Origin: Mesorhizobium sp.
GTDB lineage: Bacteria > Pseudomonadota > Alphaproteobacteria > Rhizobiales > Rhizobiaceae
Direction of reading: 5' to 3'
Assembly: GCA_004017535.1 (NCBI GenBank)
Contig: SAJS01000001.1
Coordinates: forward strand, 496,001-560,000
DNA length: 64,000 nt
A program made the position numbers and the translations under genes. Numbering within the stretch: position 1 is the first letter of the stretch; each line of letters begins with the position of its first letter. Shown here piece by piece: positions 8,256 through 15,422 of the stretch. The notes below the pieces were generated by a model. The model did no database searches. It saw only the letters and a program-made list of their open reading frames with translations, and was not told where the DNA came from.

Positions 8256-8408
8256 TTACGAGAAAGTCAGCTCACCGACCGGCGTGTGTGCGGGAAAGCT
8301 CACGTCGAGCGCCGTCGAGCCAGCGCCACCCTGCGTGATGGATTCGATCGAACCATGAACCGTCAAGCTAGGGGTTTCGTACTCATGCTTCTCAACATTC
8401 TGTTCCAT
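8256..8408 (-). CDS. Lasso peptide precursor (LasA), 50 residues
   Basis: This short gene lies directly upstream of B1 and starts at ATG 8408 after GGAGAG. The leader (residues 1-26) contains YETPSLTVHGSIESITQ, an exact match to the lasso leader pattern Y-x2-P-x-L-x3-G-x5-T-x with Thr25 at position -2. The predicted 24-residue core begins GGAGSTALD and ends GELTFS. Gly1 and Asp9 would form a nine-residue macrolactam ring, leaving a 15-residue tail. There are no cysteines, so class II. My arithmetic gives a neutral monoisotopic mass of about 2299.11 Da for the lasso form and 2379.08 Da with one phosphate. The GGAG opening resembles microcin J25; the Asp9 ring and terminal Ser resemble paeninodin. 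The cleavage site is predicted, not shown. Confidence 0.9.
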   Translation of the reverse strand: MEQNVEKHEYETPSLTVHGSIESITQGGAGSTALDVSFPAHTPVGELTFS

Positions 8409-8907
8409 TTTACTCTCCAATTAAGGACTGGAAGCGGCCGCAGAATGCCGCCAGCATATGGCCATGCTGCGATGCGATTGCTGCATGGCAACATTCATGA
8501 GTCAAGCGTGATTTACCAAGCATTTATCAATTCTCGGTTGCGCCTGCCTTCCTTGGTGATGAAGCCGCGAGCATTGTCATCGTAGTCCTTAACTGCCCGG
8601 GAATTCAACCGCCTGTTCTCGCCGATCATATAAGCAATTGATTTATTTAAATTAATTTTTGAGCGATAAATCCGTCCTGCGGAGGTGAAGAACTTGCTGG
8701 AAAAAGCCGTCGCTTTTCGGCACGCAGCATCGTCCCGGAGGCTTGTCTTCAAAAGTGATTAAGTGTGTGCGATTTTAAACGCTTAGGTTGTGCAACTGAA
8801 GCGGTCATTACCGCCTCTTGAACCGTCTAGGTAAATTTCCCGGTGTTTTTCTTCGCAAGTGCGGTATAGATCGGGCGGGCGGCATTTTGCGGAGAGCGAC
8901 ATCGGGC
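8409..8907. promoter_or_regulatory. Divergent control region of the lasso operon and the nucleotidyltransferase gene
   Basis: About 500 bp without a supported gene. It includes two tandem TGC palindromes (8465-8493), a CTTGAC hexamer read toward the lasso operon (8501-8506 on the complement), and an AT-rich island at 8628-8672 that stands out from the GC-rich background. The CTTGAC has no good -10 element 17 bases later, so the promoter itself is unproven. Confidence 0.6.
8465..8493. promoter_or_regulatory. Tandem candidate PhaR/AniA-like operators upstream of the lasso precursor
   Basis: TGCTGC-GAT-GCGATT (8465-8479) abuts TGCTGC-ATG-GCAACA (8479-8493). The second copy matches the N3-spaced dyad seen at the EPS genes. 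They lie 57-85 bases before the precursor start and next to a CTTGAC hexamer, where a repressor would block initiation. Confidence 0.42.
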
Positions 8908-10110
8908 ATGGCGATGCAGGATGGCTCCTATGAAAGGCTGCGTGCCGCCGGCTGTGCCGATGAAGTCGCCTATGTGCAGGCCTGTCTGAGGCTGTTTTTC
9001 ACACCCGGCGTCGACGCCCCCGACGGCCGGGCCGATATGCCCGCGCCGACGATCTCGGCGGCCCATGTCGCCGACATCGCAAGGCTGAACAAGGTCGCCG
9101 TGTTCATGCTCAAGGCGCTCGCGCGTGCTGCCGCCGGCGGAACGCCTCCCGGGTTGCCTGGCTGGCTCGACGGCTATCGGCGGCGCACCATGTCGATGAA
9201 CGCCGCCTGCATCGGCGATTCGGTGGCTATCGATCGCGTGCTTCGCGACAGGCGGGTCGATTTTGTCTTCCTCAAGGGACCGCTCCAGCAGCACGGGCTC
9301 TATGGCGACCATTTCATGAAGCCTTCCGGGGATGTCGACATACTGGTTTCGCCGGCGAGCTTCGCCGAGGCGCGCGCGGCTTTGCGGACCATCGGCTACG
9401 AGGTTGCCGGCAAGTCGCGCTCGGTCTGGTGGGTGCGCTTCCTCGGCGAGCAGCACATGGTCCGCGAGGATGGCGCGAGAGCGTCGACGGTCGACCTCCA
9501 TCATCGGTTGCAGCAGCCGGGTTCGCCAAGCCCGCGCGACATAGACGGCTTCCTGCGCCGCAAGCGCGAGGTCGAGGTGGCCGGCGCGGTCATGCCGATC
9601 ATCTCGGCGGCCGACACCTTGCTTTTGTCGTCGATCAGCGTCGCCAAGGCCTTTTTCAACCGCGAGCCTTGCGCCGGCTATGTCTGCGATGTCAGGGCCA
9701 GCGCCAGCCGGCTGAGTGAGGCCGAGCAGCAGATGGTGCTCGATCACGCCGCCGAGCAGGGCCTTGCGGATACGCTGCTTCTGGGGCTGCGCGCCGCCGA
9801 CGTGCTGCTTGGCGCCAGCGGCACGCTGCTGTCGGATCGCGCCGCCCGCATCCTGGCGCGCATCGGCAACGCCGACCTCTTCCACATGGTGATCGCGCCC
9901 TGGCTCGCGTCGCTGCGCTGGCCGCAGCGACGCCATGTCCTGTGGGAACTGTGCGGCCACGAGCCCGTCCGTTACCTGGCAGAGGCCGGCTGGGCAGCCT
10001 CCGCCGACCTCAGCCGGCGCATCTTCGAGCGGCCGGCCGCTGTCGCGCCGGCGCCGGGCGGCACGATCAAGATCGCGGGCGGGACAGCCACTCATGCAAG
10101 CGAAAGGTGA
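8908..10110 (+). CDS. Nucleotidyltransferase-family protein associated with the lasso cluster (NTP_transf_5 type)
   Basis: This 400-residue protein carries the minimal nucleotidyltransferase pattern: FLKGP (121-125), then SGDVDILV (140-147) with the metal-binding Asp-x-Asp, then a long helical C-terminal region with VDLHHRL. The family (uncharacterised nucleotidyltransferase, PF14907 type) is often found beside lasso or PqqD/HprK gene sets, and its substrate is unknown. I chose ATG 8908 because GGAGAG lies upstream; a TTG at 8818 is possible. It is divergent from the lasso operon, and the next glycosyltransferase starts 4 bases after its stop, so it could also be counted with the EPS genes. 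A paralogue sits at 33696-34721 beside the second set. Confidence 0.75.
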   Translation: MAMQDGSYERLRAAGCADEVAYVQACLRLFFTPGVDAPDGRADMPAPTISAAHVADIARLNKVAVFMLKALARAAAGGTPPGLPGWLDGYRRRTMSMNAACIGDSVAIDRVLRDRRVDFVFLKGPLQQHGLYGDHFMKPSGDVDILVSPASFAEARAALRTIGYEVAGKSRSVWWVRFLGEQHMVREDGARASTVDLHHRLQQPGSPSPRDIDGFLRRKREVEVAGAVMPIISAADTLLLSSISVAKAFFNREPCAGYVCDVRASASRLSEAEQQMVLDHAAEQGLADTLLLGLRAADVLLGASGTLLSDRAARILARIGNADLFHMVIAPWLASLRWPQRRHVLWELCGHEPVRYLAEAGWAASADLSRRIFERPAAVAPAPGGTIKIAGGTATHASER

Positions 10111-10114
10111 ACCC

Positions 10115-11140
10115 ATGCCCCTGACGACGCCTGTGACGAGCCCGGCGGTTTGCGTCATCATTGCCGCGCGCAACGCGGCGCGGACGATTCCCGTCGCCAT
10201 CGCCTCGGCGCTGCGCGAGACGGAAGTCGCCGAAGTCGTCGTGGTCGACGACGCTTCCACCGACAACACCCGCGATGTGGCCTTGGCCGCCGACGACGGC
10301 AGTGGCCGGCTTGCGGTCATCCGCCTCGACGTCAATCGCGGTCCTTCCTCCGCGCGCAACGTCGCCATCCAAGCCTCCATCTCGCCCTTCATCAGCATCC
10401 TCGACGCCGACGATTTCTTCCTCGAAGGCCGCTTTCGCCGGCTTTTCGCCGCCGCCGACTGGGATTTCGCCGCCGACAACATCATGCTGATCCGCGACGA
10501 CGCGGCGCCCGACCTCGCCAGGGTCGCCGCGCCGCCTTTCGCCGCCGATCCGGAATTCCTCGATTTCGAGCGATTCATCGACGGCAACATCTCGCGGCGC
10601 CGCGTCCTGCGCGGCGAGCTCGGCTTCCTCAAGCCGGTGATCAGCCGGGCTTTCCTCGAACGGCACGGGCTGACTTACGATGAAAACCTGCGTCTTGGCG
10701 AAGACTACGAGCTCTATGCGCGCGCTGTCGCCAGCGGGGCGCGGTTCAAGATCATCAAGTCCTGCGGCTATGGCGCGATCGTGCGCGCCGATTCGCTGAG
10801 CGGCCGCCACAAGACGCAGGATCTGAAGCGCCTTGCCGATGCCGATCTGGCATTGCTTCAGATCGACAACCTTCCCGAACGCTCGAAGGCGGCATTGCGG
10901 CGCCATGAGCGTCATGTCCGCGACAAATACCGGCTGCGGAACTTCCTCGACGTGAAAGCCGAGCGCGGCTTGGTGTCGGCCGCGGCTTACGCCTTCGCCA
11001 GCCAGTCGAATCTGATCCCGATCGTCCGCGGCGTCGCCACCGACAAGCTCGACGCGCTGTTCCGCCGCACCGGCATTGCGGCAAGGCAACAAGTGCCGCC
11101 GATGCGCTTCCTGATGGCGGCAAGCAGCGCCGCTGAGTGA
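10115..11140 (+). CDS. GT-A family 2 glycosyltransferase, ExoU/ExoW-like
   Basis: This 341-residue protein starts with a classic family 2 fold: VCVIIAARNAARTIPVA, then VVVVDDASTDNTRD, then RGPSSARN and the metal-binding ILDADDFF. A second acidic motif, RLGEDYELYARA, is the likely catalytic base region. It should add a glucose-type residue to the lipid-linked EPS repeat on the cytoplasmic face of the membrane. ATG 10115 has GAAAGG upstream and sits 4 bases after the nucleotidyltransferase stop. It resembles the ExoO-like protein at 23959, so the two are paralogues; which S. meliloti gene (exoU or exoW) it matches cannot be settled here. Confidence 0.82.
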   Translation: MPLTTPVTSPAVCVIIAARNAARTIPVAIASALRETEVAEVVVVDDASTDNTRDVALAADDGSGRLAVIRLDVNRGPSSARNVAIQASISPFISILDADDFFLEGRFRRLFAAADWDFAADNIMLIRDDAAPDLARVAAPPFAADPEFLDFERFIDGNISRRRVLRGELGFLKPVISRAFLERHGLTYDENLRLGEDYELYARAVASGARFKIIKSCGYGAIVRADSLSGRHKTQDLKRLADADLALLQIDNLPERSKAALRRHERHVRDKYRLRNFLDVKAERGLVSAAAYAFASQSNLIPIVRGVATDKLDALFRRTGIAARQQVPPMRFLMAASSAAE

Positions 11141-11230
11141 TTCCGTATCGTCCCTGAAGCCGCCGGCCCTCAAAAAATCCGCAATCGCAAAACTATGATG
11201 TTGCCTAGTCGCCGCGGGGGTGGCAGTCTA

Positions 11231-11245
11231 TGCTGCAATGCAGCA
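11231..11245. promoter_or_regulatory. Perfect TGC palindrome upstream of the coiled-coil gene
   Basis: TGCTGC-AAT-GCAGCA is a perfect dyad ending 19 bases before the ATG at 11265. It is the best-conserved copy of the recurring motif and would overlap the transcription start or leader. Confidence 0.45.
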
Positions 11246-11264
11246 ATTTCGAAAGGCCGGCAAG

Positions 11265-11642
11265 ATGGCTTCGATATTTGGCTTCAGATCCCGGGATCCG
11301 GCTCGCGACCGGCAGACCGATTTCCAGCGTTTCGACCGGCTGGCGAAGCTGTTCGATCAGATCGCGGCCGAGATCGAGACGGAGAAAACGGGTCTGGAGA
11401 ATCGCTACAGGTCGACGGCGGCTAACGCGGCCTTCCTGGTCGAGGCGATGGAGAATGGTTCGGCATCAGGCAGCAAGGGATCGGATGTCAGAGTGATGAC
11501 CAACTCGATCCTGAACTGCGAGCGGCGCATTGCGGAGCTCGCTCGCCAGAAAGGCCTGATGAAGGAACTGCGCCGCTCGCTCGACGCGATAGTCGAGGAT
11601 GGCGCCGATCGGTCTGCTTCGCAGTCCGCGGCAAGAGGCTGA
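11265..11642 (+). CDS. Small coiled-coil protein of unknown function in the EPS locus
   Basis: This 125-residue cytoplasmic protein has no signal peptide and no membrane segment. It is rich in Arg, Glu and Ala, with two predicted helices (about 20-60 and 80-115) that look like a helical hairpin. I do not recognise the family. ATG 11265 follows AAAGG and lies just after a perfect TGC palindrome; an upstream in-frame start (11220) would read through that palindrome. A perfect 9-bp hairpin follows the stop codon, so it is probably a single-gene transcript. The position between EPS genes and the shared operator suggest a regulatory or scaffolding role in EPS synthesis, which is inference only. 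Confidence 0.65.
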   Translation: MASIFGFRSRDPARDRQTDFQRFDRLAKLFDQIAAEIETEKTGLENRYRSTAANAAFLVEAMENGSASGSKGSDVRVMTNSILNCERRIAELARQKGLMKELRRSLDAIVEDGADRSASQSAARG

Positions 11643-11663
11643 CGGCGCTCTTAAGCGCCGTCA
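11642..11663 (+). terminator. Hairpin after the coiled-coil gene
   Basis: A perfect 9-bp stem GACGGCGCT/AGCGCCGTC with loop CTTA overlaps the stop codon of the gene ending at 11642. There is no T-run, so termination strength is uncertain. Confidence 0.55.
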
Positions 11664-11770
11664 TGGGTACGAGACATTAGAGGAGTTCAAAGGGCAGAGG
11701 ATCAGAAGCGGCTCGCTCATGCGAACCGAGGATGACTTGGGTTGGGCGGACAACACAAGGTGAGTTTGTT

Positions 11771-12655
11771 ATGAACGCAGATCTGGACAATACCTCCACC
11801 GTGGCGGCTCGCGCGATGCCGCAGGCGCTAAGGGGCGGATTAACCAGCCTACGACTCGGCGCGGTCGGCGCCCTGTTTGCAGTTACAGTGGCCATTGCGG
11901 CAGGCCTGCATTCCGCGCATGCGCAAGCGACCCAACCAGAGCTGAAAAGCGCGCCGTCCTTCGTCGACAATTTCTCGAATTTCAATCAGTCCCGCTGGTT
12001 CGTCTCGGACGGCTGGACCAATGGCGCCCATCAGAACTGCACCTGGTCGAAGGATCTCGTGCGGCTTTCCGATGGCGTGCTGTCGCTGAGCTTCGAAAAG
12101 CGCAAGCTGAAGGACCGCGAATTCGCCTGCGCCGAAATCCAGACCAAGCAGCGCTACGGCTACGGCGTCTACGAGGCGCGGATGAAGACCGGCACCGGCT
12201 CCGGCCTCAACGCCGCCTTCTTCTCCTATATCGGCCCGCAGGACAAACAGCCCTGGGACGAGATCGATTTCGAGGTCCTCACCAAGGATCCGTCGAAAGT
12301 GCAGGTCAACAGCTACATCCAGGGCAAGCCGAAGAACGGCAAGCTGGTCGATGTCGAGGGCGGCGCCGACAAGGGCTTCAACGATTACGGCTTCGTCTGG
12401 GAGAAGGACAGGCTGCGTTGGTACGTCAACGGCAAGCTCGTCCATGAGGTCACCAACCCGGACGAGCTGCCTACCCACTCGCAGAAAATCTTCTTCAGCC
12501 TCTGGGGCAGCGACAAGCTGACCAATTGGATGGGCGCCTTCGTCGACCCCGGCAGCAAGGTCACCATGCAGGTCAAGCGCGTCGCTTTCACCGCTTTGGG
12601 GCAGCCATGCCAGTTTCCGGAATCGCTGGCATGCAGCATAAGTAACAGCAACTAG
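11771..12655 (+). CDS. exoK: ExoK-type family 16 endo-beta-glycanase, secreted
   Basis: This 294-residue secreted hydrolase cuts nascent EPS into shorter chains. A long N-terminal region holds a signal peptide (LGAVGALFAVTVAIAAG, cleaved near AHAQA at about 52). The mature GH16 domain has the catalytic motif DEIDFEV, with nucleophile Glu164, Asp166 and acid/base Glu168. Conserved aromatic positions are also visible (RYGYGVYEARMK; FNDYGFVWEKDRLRWYVNG). ATG 11771 has AAGGTGAG at a spacing of 6; an upstream ATG at 11732 lacks a ribosome site. A strong hairpin follows. In S. meliloti, ExoK and ExsH depolymerise succinoglycan, which fits this locus. Confidence 0.9.
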   Translation: MNADLDNTSTVAARAMPQALRGGLTSLRLGAVGALFAVTVAIAAGLHSAHAQATQPELKSAPSFVDNFSNFNQSRWFVSDGWTNGAHQNCTWSKDLVRLSDGVLSLSFEKRKLKDREFACAEIQTKQRYGYGVYEARMKTGTGSGLNAAFFSYIGPQDKQPWDEIDFEVLTKDPSKVQVNSYIQGKPKNGKLVDVEGGADKGFNDYGFVWEKDRLRWYVNGKLVHEVTNPDELPTHSQKIFFSLWGSDKLTNWMGAFVDPGSKVTMQVKRVAFTALGQPCQFPESLACSISNSN

Positions 12656-12683
12656 GCCATTGGGGCCTGGGGACATCTAAACC

Positions 12684-12712
12684 GGCCGGGCCGCTTTTGT
12701 GGCCCGGCCTTT
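12684..12712 (+). terminator. Terminator-like hairpin between exoK and ugd
   Basis: A perfect 9-bp stem GGCCGGGCC/GGCCCGGCC with loop GCTTTTGT is followed by TTT. It ends only 17 bases before the ugd start, so ugd would depend on read-through or on a promoter within exoK. The loop is identical to that of the lasso A-B1 hairpin. Confidence 0.75.
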
Positions 12713-12729
12713 GACAGGAATAGAACCAA

Positions 12730-14061
12730 ATGAATTTGACGGTGTTTGGGATTGGCTATGTCGGTCTCGTCCAGGCCGCTGTGCTGGCCGAGGTCGGCCA
12801 CGAGGTGGTGTGCGTCGACGTCGACGAGAAGAAGGTGGAGCGCCTGAACCAGGGCCTGATCCCGATTTTCGAACCGGGCCTCGAAAGCCTCGTCAAGGAA
12901 AACCACGCGGCCGGCCGCATCCGCTTCACCACGGATGCGGCAGCGGCGGTCAGGCATGGGCAGATCCAGATGATCGCGGTCGGCACGCCGCCCGGCGAGG
13001 ATGGCTCGGCCGATCTGAAATATGTGCTGGCCGTCTCCGAGACCATCGGCCGCGAGATGGACAGCGCCAAGATTGTCGTCGGCAAGTCGACCGTCCCGGT
13101 CGGCACTTGCGAAAAGGTGAAGGCCAGGATCGCCGAAACGCTGAAGAAACGCGGCCGCGAGGACCTCGCCTTCGACGTCGCCTCGAATCCCGAATTCCTC
13201 AAGGAGGGCTCGGCGGTCGCCGACTGCATGAAGCCGGACCGCATCATCGTCGGCACGTCCAGCGAGGACACCGAGATGGTGATGCGCGAGCTCTATGCGC
13301 CGTTCAACCGCAACCACGAGAAGATGATCGTGATGGACGTGCGCAGCGCCGAATTCACCAAATACGCCGCCAACTGCATGCTGGCGACCAAGATCAGCTT
13401 CATGAACGAGATGGCCAACCTCGCCGAACAGCTGGGGGCCGACATCGAGGAGGTGCGCAAGGGCATCGGCTCGGACCCGCGCATCGGCTACCACTTCATC
13501 TATCCCGGCCTCGGCTATGGCGGCTCGTGCTTCCCGAAGGACGTGCGCGCGCTGATCAAAACCGCCGAGGGCGTCAAGTTCGACGCCAAGCTGCTGCGCG
13601 CCGTCGAGGAGCGCAACAATGCGCAAAAGTCGGTGCTGTTCGACAAGGTCAACCACTATTTCAAGGGCGCGCTCAGGGGCAAGACGTTCGCCGTCTGGGG
13701 GCTCGCCTTCAAGCCCAACACCGACGACATGCGCGAGGCGCCGTCGCGCACGCTGATGGAAGCGCTGTGGGCGGCCGGCGCCAGGGTGCAGGCCTATGAT
13801 CCCGAGGCGATGCAGGAGTGCCAGGCCATCTACGGCCTGCGCGACGATCTGCTGCTCTGCGGCACCAAGGAGGCGGCGCTGCGCGGCGCCGACGCGCTTT
13901 TGATCTGCACCGAGTGGAAGAGCTTCCGCGCGCCGTCATTCGACGCGCTCAAGGATGCGCTGACGACGCCGGTCATTTTCGACGGCCGCAACCTCTACGA
14001 TCCCAAGGTGATCGCGCGCTACGGCATCGAATATTTCTCGATCGGCAGGATGGCGGCATGA
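12730..14061 (+). CDS. ugd: UDP-glucose 6-dehydrogenase
   Basis: This 443-residue cytoplasmic enzyme oxidises UDP-glucose to UDP-glucuronate with two NAD+. The N-terminal Rossmann domain starts [16 protein letters not shown]. The central domain has [10 protein letters not shown] and [12 protein letters not shown]. The catalytic loop [10 protein letters not shown] carries the nucleophile Cys267. The C-terminal UDP-binding domain has [17 protein letters not shown]. The length is normal for the family. Its place in the EPS locus predicts glucuronic acid in the polymer, which is not part of standard S. meliloti succinoglycan, so the repeat unit probably differs. It is also close to RkpK. The next glycosyltransferase starts 88 bases downstream. 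Confidence 0.93.
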   Translation: MNLTVFGIGYVGLVQAAVLAEVGHEVVCVDVDEKKVERLNQGLIPIFEPGLESLVKENHAAGRIRFTTDAAAAVRHGQIQMIAVGTPPGEDGSADLKYVLAVSETIGREMDSAKIVVGKSTVPVGTCEKVKARIAETLKKRGREDLAFDVASNPEFLKEGSAVADCMKPDRIIVGTSSEDTEMVMRELYAPFNRNHEKMIVMDVRSAEFTKYAANCMLATKISFMNEMANLAEQLGADIEEVRKGIGSDPRIGYHFIYPGLGYGGSCFPKDVRALIKTAEGVKFDAKLLRAVEERNNAQKSVLFDKVNHYFKGALRGKTFAVWGLAFKPNTDDMREAPSRTLMEALWAAGARVQAYDPEAMQECQAIYGLRDDLLLCGTKEAALRGADALLICTEWKSFRAPSFDALKDALTTPVIFDGRNLYDPKVIARYGIEYFSIGRMAA

Positions 14062-14149
14062 CGGCTGTTTGCCTCAAGGACAATGGCCGTCGCCATGGCT
14101 GCGGAATTACGCCGGCCAACGGCGCATCGGCAACAATATGAGGTCACCA

Positions 14150-15370
14150 ATGGCTGCCCGGGAGAAACCGACGGTCACCGTCATCGTCCCCACCTTCAAT
14201 CGCGAAAAATTCCTGCCCGAAGCCATCGACAGCCTGCTCCGGCAGACCGTGGCCCCGGACCAGATCCTGATCGTCGACGACGGCTCGACGGACGGCACGG
14301 GCACGGTGGCGAGCTCCTTCCCGCCGCCGGTGGAATATTACCGCAAGGATAATGGCGGGAAGTCGACCGCGCTGAACTTCGCCCTGAAGCACTGCACGGG
14401 CGATTTCGTCTGGATATTCGACGACGACGATGTCGCGCATCCGACGGCGCTGGAACGGTTTCTCGCCGCCTTCGAGCGGGAGCCGGAAGCCGATTTCGCT
14501 TTCGGCGAATATGCGCGTTTCCAGCAGTCGGCTGAGATCGAAGAGCAGAACTACGAAATCGTCGCATTCGGCCATGTCAGCCAGGACAATTTCTTCCCGT
14601 CCCATCTCGAATATTGCCACGTCCATCAGCCGGGTCTCCTGGTGCGCCGCGAATGCTACGAGAAGGTAGGAGGCTTCAACGAAACGCTGGTCCGGTCGCA
14701 GGACTATGAAATGATGCTTAGGCTCGCGCGTCGGTTCAAGGGCATCAGGGTCGACGGCCTCATGTTCTTCCAGCGCCAGCACGACATGGTCCGCGGCAGC
14801 ACCAAGGTCGTCATTTCCTATGCCAACAGGATTAAGGCATGGGGCTCGTACGACCGCGCGATCATGGAAGAGATCTACAAGTCGGTCGATCTGCATGAGT
14901 ATCTCGACCGCTCGGAACAGGCCTTGCCGAAGACGGCCGATCTCGAGATGCAGGCACTGCTGCAGCGTTCGAGCATCATGGCCAGGAAGGGGTTGTGGCA
15001 TTACGCGGCCGAAGACATCCGCCGCTACGCCCAGCTTGCCGAACGGGCCGGAAAGACGTCGCTCAGCGACAAGGAACGCGCCATCGTGCGGCGCACGTTC
15101 GAAGCCTACGATACGGGGTTGTCATCGGCCCCGGCCGACGAATTCGTCTCGGCGGTGAAGGCATGGAAATCGGGACCGCTGAAGGCCGACATCGTCAGGG
15201 AATACATGCATTCGTTCCCCCACTATCTGGCGCGGGACCTGAAGGCGGGAAAGGTGATCCCGGCGTCGAAGCTGTTGCGGGAGTATTCGACGTTGTCGCT
15301 CTCGGCCTCGGTCAGCCGCTTGTGCCAGGCAATGACGTCGAAGCTTCCATTGGCGCGCAGCGCAAGCTGA
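14150..15370 (+). CDS. GT-A family 2 glycosyltransferase
   Basis: This 406-residue protein begins TVTVIVPTFNREKFLPEAI, continues LIVDDGSTDGTG and has the Asp-rich metal site WIFDDDDVAHP, so it is a family 2 inverting transferase. Later features are a GGFNETLVRSQDYEMMLRLA acceptor region and a helical C-terminal part of about 150 residues with no membrane segment. ATG 14150 has GAGG at a spacing of 6; the longer frame from 14069 has no ribosome site. It lies between ugd and a GT-B transferase and should add one sugar to the EPS repeat. Donor and linkage cannot be read from the sequence. Confidence 0.82.
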   Translation: MAAREKPTVTVIVPTFNREKFLPEAIDSLLRQTVAPDQILIVDDGSTDGTGTVASSFPPPVEYYRKDNGGKSTALNFALKHCTGDFVWIFDDDDVAHPTALERFLAAFEREPEADFAFGEYARFQQSAEIEEQNYEIVAFGHVSQDNFFPSHLEYCHVHQPGLLVRRECYEKVGGFNETLVRSQDYEMMLRLARRFKGIRVDGLMFFQRQHDMVRGSTKVVISYANRIKAWGSYDRAIMEEIYKSVDLHEYLDRSEQALPKTADLEMQALLQRSSIMARKGLWHYAAEDIRRYAQLAERAGKTSLSDKERAIVRRTFEAYDTGLSSAPADEFVSAVKAWKSGPLKADIVREYMHSFPHYLARDLKAGKVIPASKLLREYSTLSLSASVSRLCQAMTSKLPLARSAS

Positions 15371-15422
15371 CGAGCCATGGGTTGCGCATGCAAGCCCGCC
15401 GGGCCGGATTAGGAGCCGAACG

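Noticed and set aside
8513-8752. 79-codon minus-strand frame upstream of the lasso precursor
   Set aside because: It starts with TTG, has no ribosome site, covers the operator and AT-rich island, and has unusual composition. It is treated as promoter DNA.
11226-11244. Sigma-54-like TGGCAG...GCTGC promoter before the coiled-coil gene
   Set aside because: The GG-to-GC spacing is off by one and the sequence is better explained as the perfect TGC dyad.
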